Source: UBA1422 sp041859095 (GTDB taxonomy: Bacteria; Bacillota; Clostridia; Peptostreptococcales; Anaerovoracaceae). Taken from it: 64,000 nt of DNA. Of this stretch, positions 1 to 7,574 are shown one piece after another. Position 1 is the stretch's first letter, and the number at the start of each line of letters is the position of its first letter. Below the pieces are notes generated by a model. That model ran no database searches and had not been told where the DNA came from. It saw only the letters and a list, made by a program, of their open reading frames with translations. A program made the position numbers and the translations under genes. The DNA lies in contig JBHEKY010000006.1 of assembly GCA_041859095.1 (NCBI GenBank), positions 1 through 64,000 on the forward strand, given 5' to 3'.

Positions 1-213
1 ATGCACACCCCCAGAGGTCTAATCGTTAAAAATAAGCACTTGGCAGCCACAAGTTCGTGTCAAGTATCCTCCGAAAACGGCAACTCTAATACACCAACTA
101 TTGCTACAAGGCGAAAAGCACAAAGCCCGAAAGCGGCTTAAATCAAGCACTTTTTGACAAACAAAAAACCACCTGCTGACAAAATTCCTTTTATCAATAG
201 ATGGTATTTGATT
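1..213. other. Intergenic stretch before the tRNA pair
   Basis: No convincing gene is seen here. On the minus strand, downstream of the two tRNAs, positions about 132-148 can form a small GC-rich hairpin (arms AAGCC/GGCTT) followed by a T-containing stretch. This could be a weak terminator of the tRNA transcript. A gene truncated by the window edge cannot be excluded. Confidence 0.3.
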
Positions 214-289
214 TGGCGGAGAATAGGGGGATCGAACCCCTGACCTCTTGACTGCCAGTCAAGCGCGCTCCCATCTGCGCTAATTCCCC
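214..289 (-). tRNA. tRNA-Ala (anticodon GGC)
   Basis: The reverse complement folds into a full cloverleaf of 76 nt including an encoded CCA end. The anticodon loop CTGGCAG gives anticodon GGC, which reads Ala GCC codons. The acceptor stem (GGGGAAT with ATTCTCC) contains the G3:U70 wobble that identifies alanine tRNAs. The discriminator base is G, whereas A73 is usual for tRNA-Ala. The gene lies 24 nt downstream of tRNA-Thr on the same strand, so they are probably co-transcribed. Confidence 0.9.
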
Positions 290-313
290 GAATCTAAATT
301 ATGGTTTGGGTTA

Positions 314-389
314 TGGAGCTACTGGTCGGAATCGAACCGACGACCTGCACGTTACGAATGTGCTGCTCTGCCGACTGAGCTACAGTAGC
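314..389 (-). tRNA. tRNA-Thr (anticodon CGT)
   Basis: The reverse complement forms a 76-nt cloverleaf with acceptor GCTACTG/CAGTAGC, T-arm with GGTTCGATTCC, discriminator U and encoded CCA. The anticodon loop TTCGTAA gives CGU, reading Thr ACG codons. The last anticodon-stem pair next to the loop is an A-C mismatch. Its 5' end abuts the stop codon of addB within 2 bases, so processing from a longer transcript is plausible. Confidence 0.88.
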
Positions 390-390
390 A

Positions 391-3300
391 TCACGCTAGA
401 ATATAATAACATCCTTCCATACGATTGTCAAACATACAAATGCCTTTATAATCACAATACTTGCAGGCAGTATTCTCTTTGATTTTGAGCGGTGATATGC
501 TGATATTGCCCCCTATCAGTTCCTGGCACATTTTGTCGATTTTAAGGTTGACCTGGTTTTGGAAATCAGCAAATTCTGTTGGTGTGTAAAGGTTCTTACC
601 ACTTCGTAGAGGTACGATGCGGAGATCATCTCCTGCGATTGCATCCACCACATCCGGATCACTAACCATAGCGCCATCCATCATGAAACTCTTCCGAATT
701 TCATCTTCCAGTTTGTCTTTGAAGGCTTGGCTGTCCCGGTTTTCTGAAAGGGTTCCCGCATCCACAGACGGCTCCGAAATATGAAAATAAAAGGCTCCTG
801 CAGGTTCCCGCTTGCCTTCCATGGCAGCGCGCAAATAAACCATCAATTGGAGTTTCCAGCCGGAGGTGGCTTCCGCTTCACTGAAAGTATCAGATCCGGA
901 TTTGTAGTCAATGATCTTGACTTTTTCGCCTGGCAGCAGGTCTAACCTGTCAATTTTACCTTCAATGAAGACTGTCTCTCCACCCACATGAATTTCAATG
1001 GGGGAGATGGTCTGCCCCCTCCCAAATGCTTCCTCAAATTTCATGGAAACGATGTTGCCTTTTCGCACGTGGGTAATCATCATCCAGGCTGCCTCTTTAC
1101 AAATCCCGGAAATACGTTTACTCCGATACTCCTGTTCCTTGCTGCTTTCTAGGATTCCTTCACCAAATACTGCTGTTTCCTGATCCATGAATTCGCTAAC
1201 CATTCTGTCAGTTTCCTCTTTGGTGACAGTCATCCACAAAGAATCCGGGTCGGTAATAGAACCATCGCCAGTTAATGCTGTAGAGATTATCATCAGGCAG
1301 CGGTGGTAAAGGTCTCCCATTTCCATGGGGCCCACTTCGTAAAACGTTTCTTCTGCAGGTCGTAGCCCATGGCGGACAAAGTATGCAAAGGGGCAACGGG
1401 CATACTTTTCCAGCCGAGAAGGACTTAGTGAGAAACTGGCATCGACGTCTTTTTTATAAAGAGCATCGACTTGCTGCTTGTTGATTTTGCTTAACTTTGT
1501 ATTGGCAGATAGTCCCTTATGAATCAAGGTCAACTGTTCTTTGCTATTTTCAGCATACCAATCAAGCACCTGTTTCCAGATTTCCGGAAACTCAGCACCT
1601 CCTTTGGCTTCGCGCAGAGCTGCGGTCAGGTGTCGTAGGGTGGCATCTTTGGACTGTATTAAATCCAAGGGTTCTCCTCGGTTAAGCACATCCTTTTGGA
1701 CCGGAACGTTAGGGAGAATCTCTCTGATTTTTTCAAATATCGAGGAGGGTCGGGTGGAAGCTCCTTTGTCATCAGAGGCTGCATATCCAACCCACAAATA
1801 TTCTGTGGCCTTGGATAGGTTCCGATAAATTGCGATTTTTTCTTCCATACCGCGGATTTGGTCCACCTTACATAGCTCAATGCCTTGCTCCAGAAGCAAC
1901 GTTTTTTCATCTTCATTAAGGATGCTATCGGTGCTAACCTCTGCTGGCAAAACACCCTCGTTAGCGCCCATGACCACCATGGCTTTCACCCGTCCGCTTC
2001 GGGTCCGTTGCATGGTGCCCATCATCAACCCGTCCTGAGTGGGGGGTAAAATCCCCACTTCCACAGCTTCAAAACCTGCCGTCAATAATTTGCCGAAAGT
2101 TTCCATGGACAACTTTTCTTCTCCTAGAATTTCTACCAATTGATCCAGGTTTTCCATGGCCACGCTCCAAATCTGAGCAGTTTCTTGGGCAAGCTCTAGT
2201 TGGAGATCCTGTATCTGTTCTGCCATTAAGGTTTCTATTTTTGCAGGTAAACCGCAAGTATCTGACAAGTAGTCGTACAAAACCCGGACTCGATCCGTAA
2301 CATAAGCCGCATTTTTGAACAAATCGCCGAAGTTAAGAATAGGCCCTATCACGGTCTTTCGTATTGTGTTAAGGCGTTTGACTTCAGCAATGCGAGCTTC
2401 CTCCGTCGGCCCCAGGTTTCGATCAGTGATGCCTTTGGTGAAGTCCTTCTTCCATCCGCTGCCGCGAACCTTATATTTTAGTGCATAGTTTTGAAGGTCC
2501 AGGATTTCGTCCTCTTTCAGGGGACCCAAACCGGTCTTGAGTAGTCGGAATACGTCTTCGGTCCGGTAACCTTTCCCCAGGATATCCAATAGGGCGAGGA
2601 TATAATTTACGGCGGGGCTGTGCATGATATCCCTTTTATTGTCCATAAATAAATCCAATCCATACTCTGCAAACACCCTTTTATAAATGCTGCCTCGGGT
2701 TTCCAAGTCATTGCATATTAATAAAATGTCCCGAAGTAGCAGACCCTTGTCTCGAACCAGATGCAAAATATAACCTGCCGCGGTTTCAGCTTCCCCATAC
2801 ATGTTGGCAGAAGACACTAATGTGATTCCTTCAGACAATCCGGAGGGTTCCGCAGGCATGGCAAACAACTGGTTTTCAAGGCATGCAATGGCTGGGTTTC
2901 TGGGTTCAGTATATTCATCGCCAATCTGCGATACGGTATCAGGTGACAGTTTCTCTTTCATGGTAGATGCGATTCGAAACAGGCTCTCATCTGTTTTTCC
3001 CCGATCCCATGTAAACAGCACATGAACGTCTTTTGCTGTTTTCCGAAGCTGTTCTATGACTTCTAAATTCTTTGGTGTGAAATAGTCAAAACCATACAGC
3101 CAGATGGTGCTGTCGGCAATGGTTTTCGAAAGACATATTTTCTCTATAAAAAGACTGATATAGTCTTCTGTATCTGTAAATTTGCCTTCAATCAAGGATT
3201 CATAGCGGGTATAAAGTCGTAGGATGTCGGTCAGTTTTCGGTACATAAATCCGGTGTCCGGTACAGTGCTGATAATTTCACCAAGCGCGGTTGGATCTAC

Positions 3301-3672
3301 ATTGAATTGCTTCATTTCGGATATAAAGTTGTTGGTCATTTCGATAAAAGCGTTGTTGTCTCTGTAGTTTCTATACACCTGTAGGGATTGGTTTTCTTCA
3401 GCCAAGATTTTGGTCAAAAGCATGTGCCGTCCCTGTTTGTTAATTAGGGTACGTTTGCCACCTCCCACTTCCGCCAGCACAATAGAGCCCAGTCGTGAAA
3501 TTCCCACTACTTCAAGATCCATGAAGCCTTTTTTCCCAAGATAAAAAAAGGCGTCCCGTTCCGCCTGCAAAGTGTATTGGTCAGGCACAAGAAGCAGGGT
3601 TTCGCCTTGAATTCTTTCAAATAAATATTTATCTTTGTTCAGCCGTTCGCGGCCATAATGAATGTGCAGCAT
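391..3672 (-). CDS. addB: AddB, ATP-dependent helicase/exonuclease subunit B
   Basis: This is the nuclease-bearing subunit of the AddAB double-strand-break resection enzyme (RecBCD equivalent). The 1093 residues begin with a UvrD-like inactive helicase fold and end with a RecB-family nuclease domain. The nuclease signature is visible around residues 900-925 (GKIDRLD followed by IIDYKSG). The iron-sulfur staple is suggested by a Cys near residue 760 (YARCPFAYF) and a C-x2-C-x5-C cluster near the C-terminus. Many AddB proteins start with a Walker A loop; here the N-terminus (HYGRERLNKDK) lacks a GxGKS motif. AddA, the usual partner, is not adjacent downstream, where the two tRNAs lie instead. 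It ends in TGA. An upstream HAD gene ends 22 nt before the ATG. Confidence 0.9.
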   Translation of the reverse strand: MLHIHYGRERLNKDKYLFERIQGETLLLVPDQYTLQAERDAFFYLGKKGFMDLEVVGISRLGSIVLAEVGGGKRTLINKQGRHMLLTKILAEENQSLQVYRNYRDNNAFIEMTNNFISEMKQFNVDPTALGEIISTVPDTGFMYRKLTDILRLYTRYESLIEGKFTDTEDYISLFIEKICLSKTIADSTIWLYGFDYFTPKNLEVIEQLRKTAKDVHVLFTWDRGKTDESLFRIASTMKEKLSPDTVSQIGDEYTEPRNPAIACLENQLFAMPAEPSGLSEGITLVSSANMYGEAETAAGYILHLVRDKGLLLRDILLICNDLETRGSIYKRVFAEYGLDLFMDNKRDIMHSPAVNYILALLDILGKGYRTEDVFRLLKTGLGPLKEDEILDLQNYALKYKVRGSGWKKDFTKGITDRNLGPTEEARIAEVKRLNTIRKTVIGPILNFGDLFKNAAYVTDRVRVLYDYLSDTCGLPAKIETLMAEQIQDLQLELAQETAQIWSVAMENLDQLVEILGEEKLSMETFGKLLTAGFEAVEVGILPPTQDGLMMGTMQRTRSGRVKAMVVMGANEGVLPAEVSTDSILNEDEKTLLLEQGIELCKVDQIRGMEEKIAIYRNLSKATEYLWVGYAASDDKGASTRPSSIFEKIREILPNVPVQKDVLNRGEPLDLIQSKDATLRHLTAALREAKGGAEFPEIWKQVLDWYAENSKEQLTLIHKGLSANTKLSKINKQQVDALYKKDVDASFSLSPSRLEKYARCPFAYFVRHGLRPAEETFYEVGPMEMGDLYHRCLMIISTALTGDGSITDPDSLWMTVTKEETDRMVSEFMDQETAVFGEGILESSKEQEYRSKRISGICKEAAWMMITHVRKGNIVSMKFEEAFGRGQTISPIEIHVGGETVFIEGKIDRLDLLPGEKVKIIDYKSGSDTFSEAEATSGWKLQLMVYLRAAMEGKREPAGAFYFHISEPSVDAGTLSENRDSQAFKDKLEDEIRKSFMMDGAMVSDPDVVDAIAGDDLRIVPLRSGKNLYTPTEFADFQNQVNLKIDKMCQELIGGNISISPLKIKENTACKYCDYKGICMFDNRMEGCYYILA

Positions 3673-3694
3673 GGATGGGTTTGCTCCGTTTCAG

Positions 3695-4375
3695 CTATCC
3701 AATCAAAGACAGCAAGTCTTCTGCTTTTTCGATGATAAAATCCGGACCATCAGCGCCGCTAATGTCTTGGGGACTCATGGCCACGTGCCATCCCACCAGA
3801 ACCGACTTCACGCCTGCGTTTCTGGCACATAGGATGTCAAACATGGTATCCCCCAGCATCATGGTGTTTTCTGGTTTGGACTTCAAACGTTCCAGTGCGA
3901 TATACACCGGTGCAGGGTCCGGTTTGTGTTTATCTGTATCATCACAGCTAACTACCACATCAAAGTAATCTGCCAGGTTGTATTGGCGTAGTCCTTCCCA
4001 AGTTGTCCCAGATAGCCGGGATGTCACCAGCCCTATCTTGATATTCCGTTTCTTCAATTCAGCCAATAACTCAGGAACACCTTCGAAAACCGAAATTCGT
4101 TCACCAAAATTGTCCCTGTGATAGCTTCTGTAAGTCTCAATTGCTTCCTTTGTGTCAACATGTGGCAGCACTTTTGTCATCGTATGGGATAGGATTTCGC
4201 CAAAGGTTTTTACAATTTCCTCCACTGGTCGTTCTTTGCCCTCAAATGTCATAAAAGTATGTTGCCAGGATCCGATAATCACATCGGCCGTATCCATAAT
4301 AGTTCCATCAAAATCGAAGAGAATGGTGTCTATGGATGCCTTTATCTTTGCATTGTCACTCGTTTCAAGTGTCAT
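3695..4375 (-). CDS. HAD-superfamily phosphatase (PpaX/phosphoglycolate phosphatase-like)
   Basis: This soluble phosphohydrolase has the HAD motifs in order: DFDGT near residue 21 (nucleophile Asp), VTSR (motif II), the KPDP lysine (motif III) and GDTMFD (motif IV). At 226 residues it matches the PpaX pyrophosphatase or Gph size class. I chose the ATG at 4375, preceded by AAGGA at about 8 nt, rather than an upstream TTG at 4417. It ends in TAG. The preceding FmdE gene also ends in TAG, and the frame between them is open (see findings). Substrate is unknown; PpaX or phosphoglycolate phosphatase are both possible. Confidence 0.8.
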   Translation of the reverse strand: MTLETSDNAKIKASIDTILFDFDGTIMDTADVIIGSWQHTFMTFEGKERPVEEIVKTFGEILSHTMTKVLPHVDTKEAIETYRSYHRDNFGERISVFEGVPELLAELKKRNIKIGLVTSRLSGTTWEGLRQYNLADYFDVVVSCDDTDKHKPDPAPVYIALERLKSKPENTMMLGDTMFDILCARNAGVKSVLVGWHVAMSPQDISGADGPDFIIEKAEDLLSLIG

Positions 4376-4432
4376 TAGGATTCCTTTCTTATGGCGTCTC
4401 AATGAAGGTTCTATCAAAGAGCCTAAATAGCT

Positions 4433-4981
4433 CTATCGAAATCTTCTGTATGGAATATAGCAATCCGGACAAATCTTTTGATCCCCCGATAATCGTAGCA
4501 TATGCTCAGCCGTCATTTCTCCACAAATGTTACAAGGGTGTGATGCAAAGATTCTGGCTATCTCCGGGACTGTTTCTTTGACTTCTTTCACTTCAAATAA
4601 CTCACTAGGGTGTATGTTTTTCATGTAATCCAGCTTACTTGCGCCATCCTTGCGGGTGGTATCACGAAGCACCAGTCGAGCTGATTTGCCTGTGGATCGG
4701 TTATAAAAAGAATAGGCCTGTTTCCCCTTTAAGTGAATCAGCAGGTTCCCTTTCCCAATGCTGCAACCCAAGATAACCTGAATGGCATCCACACCACAAG
4801 CATCATTTTCTGAAATGCAAACCAGTTGCTCATCGGGGGAAAACTCTATCCCCAGTAATTCAATGGCATACAACGATGCTTTGAAACCAATCAGTAGGCC
4901 GCCACACTCATGTCCATGAAAAGCAATGGATTTTTCCCATAAAAGAGCCTCATCAATTTTTGTATCTTCTTTATTCATCAT
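4433..4981 (-). CDS. FmdE-family protein
   Basis: The product resembles the formylmethanofuran dehydrogenase subunit E (FmdE) family, small metal-binding proteins of unclear role in bacteria. The N-terminal FHGHECGGLLIG signature is present, and the C-terminus has a zinc-ribbon-like C-x2-C ... C-x2-C pair (CNIC, CPDC). About 182 residues from the ATG at 4981. Longer forms would start inside the terminator at 5043-5073, so they are unlikely. The start lacks a clear ribosome site but sits about 7 nt after an extended -10 box, which suggests a leaderless mRNA. It ends in TAG, read in-frame towards the HAD gene. Possible ligands include molybdopterin-type cofactors, but this is inference. Confidence 0.75.
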   Translation of the reverse strand: MMNKEDTKIDEALLWEKSIAFHGHECGGLLIGFKASLYAIELLGIEFSPDEQLVCISENDACGVDAIQVILGCSIGKGNLLIHLKGKQAYSFYNRSTGKSARLVLRDTTRKDGASKLDYMKNIHPSELFEVKEVKETVPEIARIFASHPCNICGEMTAEHMLRLSGDQKICPDCYIPYRRFR

Positions 4982-4987
4982 GAAAGA

Positions 4988-5017
4988 ATTGTACCACATG
5001 GTCAGGGTCTCCCACAA
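4988..5017 (-). promoter_or_regulatory. Putative sigma-A promoter with extended -10, leaderless FmdE start
   Basis: On the minus strand TTGTGG and TACAAT are separated by 18 bp, with TG one base before the -10 hexamer (extended -10). The predicted transcription start falls at or next to the ATG at 4981. The -35 matches consensus weakly, so this rests mainly on the -10 element. Confidence 0.4.
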
Positions 5018-5042
5018 CCTTTGCCTGGGAATCTGTTTGGGC

Positions 5043-5073
5043 AAAAAAACAAACAGGCGGGAAATCCCGCCTG
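5043..5073 (-). terminator. Rho-independent terminator downstream of the oadB-like gene
   Basis: On the minus strand CAGGCGGG and CCCGCCTG form an 8-bp GC-rich stem with a 4-nt loop, followed by TTTGTTTTTTT. It sits 46 bp after the stop of the decarboxylase beta subunit gene. Confidence 0.88.
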
Positions 5074-5118
5074 TATCATGGTTCATGCTGCTACTCTTTA
5101 TCCAGGTTCCAGGGCTTG

Positions 5119-6264
5119 TTAATAGCCGCTGAACATACTGAGCATAACACCAGCCGCAACCGCTGAACCGATAACACCGGCCACATTGGGGCCCATGGCA
5201 TGCATCAGTAGGAAATTGCTGGGGTTGTATGATTGTCCAACCTTTTGAGACACCCGGGCTGCCATGGGTACGGCAGAAACACCGGCGGATCCAATCAGTG
5301 GATTGATTTTCTTCTTGACGAACAGGTTAAGGAACTTGGCAATTACCAGGCCACCAAAGGTACCAAATCCGAATGCAATGACGCCAAGGATAACAATCTT
5401 GATGGTTTCAGGAACCAAGAAGGTGGGGCCTTGGGCTGATGCGCCGACTGCCAATCCCAGCATAATGGTGACTGTATTAATCAGACCATTGGCTGCAGTA
5501 TCGGAAAGCCGAAGGGTTTTGCCGCTTTCACGGAACAAGTTGCCCAACATCAGAAGTCCGATTAGCGGCGCTGCCGGAGGTAGCAATAAGGTTACAACGA
5601 TGGTAACCATGATGGGGAATAATATCTTTTCCCGCTGGCTAACCGGTCGAAGTTGTTCCATGACTATCATCCGTTCATGTTTCGTCGTCATCAGTTTCAT
5701 GATGGGCGGCTGGATAACTGGCACCAATGCCATGTAGGAGTAGGCGGCAACTGCAACAGCGCCAAGTATCTGTGGTGCCAACTTTTGAGTCAGATAGATT
5801 GCCGTCGGTCCATCCGCACCACCGATAATTCCGATGGAGGCAGCTTCCTGTGCATCGAAACCCAGCAAAATGGCCAGGAGGAATGCGCAGAAAATACCAA
5901 ACTGTGCGCCGGCACCCATCAATAACGAAATGGGGTTAGCAATCAGTGGTCCGAAGTCTGTCATCGCTCCAACACCCAAGAAAATCAAGGACGGGAGAAT
6001 CGGCTTCAGCATATAGAATACCGTTAACAGGCCATAATCTCCGAAAGCGACTGATGCATCCGGATGTGCTTCAAAAATCCCAGTCACCGGTAGGTTGGAA
6101 AGCAACATACCGAAAGCAATAGGAATTAGTAGCAAGGGTTCAAACCCTTTGTTGATGGCTAAAAACAGGAAAAGCAGCGAAACACCGATCATAATGGCTG
6201 ATCTGGTGTCCATGTTCAGTAGTCCTGTATCATTGGAGAATTTGATTAGGGTATCGAAGATCAT
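5119..6264 (-). CDS. Sodium-ion-translocating decarboxylase beta subunit
   Basis: This is a polytopic membrane protein of the OadB/GcdB/MmdB family, the carboxyltransferase-coupled Na+ channel of biotin-dependent decarboxylases (oxaloacetate, glutaconyl-CoA, methylmalonyl-CoA or malonate). Its 381 residues give roughly ten hydrophobic segments, and the family signature GGADGPTAIYLT with the Na+-binding Asp is present. The ATG at 6264 is preceded by AAGGAGAG at 5 nt, which decides it over an upstream start. No alpha, gamma or biotin-carrier subunit lies nearby, so the beta subunit stands alone between terminator-flanked neighbours. Which substrate it serves cannot be read from context. Confidence 0.88.
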   Translation of the reverse strand: MIFDTLIKFSNDTGLLNMDTRSAIMIGVSLLFLFLAINKGFEPLLLIPIAFGMLLSNLPVTGIFEAHPDASVAFGDYGLLTVFYMLKPILPSLIFLGVGAMTDFGPLIANPISLLMGAGAQFGIFCAFLLAILLGFDAQEAASIGIIGGADGPTAIYLTQKLAPQILGAVAVAAYSYMALVPVIQPPIMKLMTTKHERMIVMEQLRPVSQREKILFPIMVTIVVTLLLPPAAPLIGLLMLGNLFRESGKTLRLSDTAANGLINTVTIMLGLAVGASAQGPTFLVPETIKIVILGVIAFGFGTFGGLVIAKFLNLFVKKKINPLIGSAGVSAVPMAARVSQKVGQSYNPSNFLLMHAMGPNVAGVIGSAVAAGVMLSMFSGY

Positions 6265-6321
6265 CGTTTCTCTCCTTTTCAAAATGGCATAATAAAGCGG
6301 CGTGAAACTCACACCGCTAAA

Positions 6322-6350
6322 ATACTAACATACCCCTATGGTTTTTACAA
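6322..6350 (-). promoter_or_regulatory. Putative sigma-A promoter of the decarboxylase beta gene
   Basis: TTGTAA and TAGTAT are spaced by 17 bp on the minus strand, about 58 bp upstream of the ATG. The leader between them and the gene contains a 10-bp hairpin (positions 6296-6318, arms AGCGG.GTGA) that lacks a T-run and so is not an obvious terminator. Confidence 0.45.
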
Positions 6351-6450
6351 TGGTTTATTGCCCTTGCCGACAATAAATACTGTATACATTTTGAGCCGTT
6401 TTTACAGCGTTTTCTGGTTGTCTTCTGTCCATTCCTGTGGTCATCCGCCG

Positions 6451-7549
6451 TTAGGTTTGTTTCAGTTTCTCGTTGATGAAATAATCCAAATCTCCGTCCA
6501 TGACCCGCTCCACGTTGCCGACTTCTGCGCCTGTTCGATGGTCTTTGACCATGGTATAGGGGTGGAAAACATACGATCGAATCTGACTGCCCCAGGTAAT
6601 CTGACTGAAGTCTCCCTTTAGTTCCTGTAAATTATCCTTGTGCTCCTGAAGTCTCAGCTCTGTTAACCGGGACAACAAAATTTTCATGGCAACTTCTTTG
6701 TTTTGATGTTGGGATCTTTCATTCTGCACGGAAACCACTACATTGGTTGGAATATGGGTAATTCGGATGGCAGAATCGGTCTTGTTGACGTGCTGCCCCC
6801 CGGCTCCGCTGCTTCGGAACGTGTCGATACGCAAGTCATCCTCATCGATTTCCACTGTCAGGTCTGCGTCAATTTCAGGCATCACATCTACCGATGAAAA
6901 TGAGGTGTGTCTTCTCCCACCGGCATCAAAGGGAGATATGCGCACCAGCCGGTGCACACCTTTTTCGTTTTTTAGGTAACCGTATACATTTTCGCCTTCG
7001 ATAAGCATGGTAGCACTTTTGACGCCGCCTTCGGTGTCTTCCTGCAAGTCCAGAACTTTGATTTTATAGCCCTTCCGTTCCGCCCAACGGGTGTACATCC
7101 TAAGCAAAATCTCTGCCCAATCTTGGGCATCGGTTCCGCCGGAGCCGGCATGGATATGCATAATGGCATTGTTCTGGTCGTATTCTCCTTTGAGCAGAGT
7201 TTTAATTCGAAGGGTTTCGGCGTCGTTAACTACCCGCTGATACATGTCCTCAATTTCGGGTACAACGCTTTCATCCTGAGTTTCTTCCGCCAGAGATATC
7301 AATGTATCGATGTCCTCCAGTTCCTGTTCCAGGTCCCGGTACTCTTTCAATCTATTCTCGATGGCTTTCTTTTCTTTTAATAGTTTCTGAGCACTTTCGT
7401 GATCATCCCAAAACTCCTTGGCCTCGGTTTGTCCGTTAAGCTTTGACAACTCTTTCTCCAGGGTAGCCGGGTCAAAGAGAGTCACCTGCCTCCTGAAGGT
7501 TTTGTCTTAACGCGGGCAATGCGTTCTTTATGGCATCTAGTTGTAACAT
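6451..7549 (-). CDS. prfB: Peptide chain release factor 2 (programmed +1 frameshift)
   Basis: RF2 terminates translation at UGA and UAA. The first 25 codons run from the ATG at 7549 (AGGAG at 7 nt) to an in-frame TGA at 7472-7474; reading then shifts +1 at CTT-TGA-C into the long frame ending at 6451. The long frame carries the UGA-specificity motif SPF and the peptidyl-hydrolysis motif GGQ (GAGGQHVNK). The UGA at codon 26 is the classic RF2 autoregulation site: when RF2 is scarce, ribosomes pause and shift. The gene follows secA by 25 nt, the common Firmicutes arrangement. UAG is not an RF2 codon, so competition with Pyl-tRNA would involve RF1, which is not in this window. Confidence 0.95.
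7468..7492 (-). promoter_or_regulatory. prfB frameshift site
   Basis: Reading from the short frame, GAC TCT CTT TGA C is the shift site, with the slippery CTT followed by the UGA stop at codon 26. Purine-rich AGGAGG and AGGTGA sequences just upstream could act as the internal Shine-Dalgarno stimulator, although the spacing is longer than the 3 nt of the best-known examples. Confidence 0.85.
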
Positions 7550-7574
7550 AACAATCTCCTTTTACACGCCGGAA

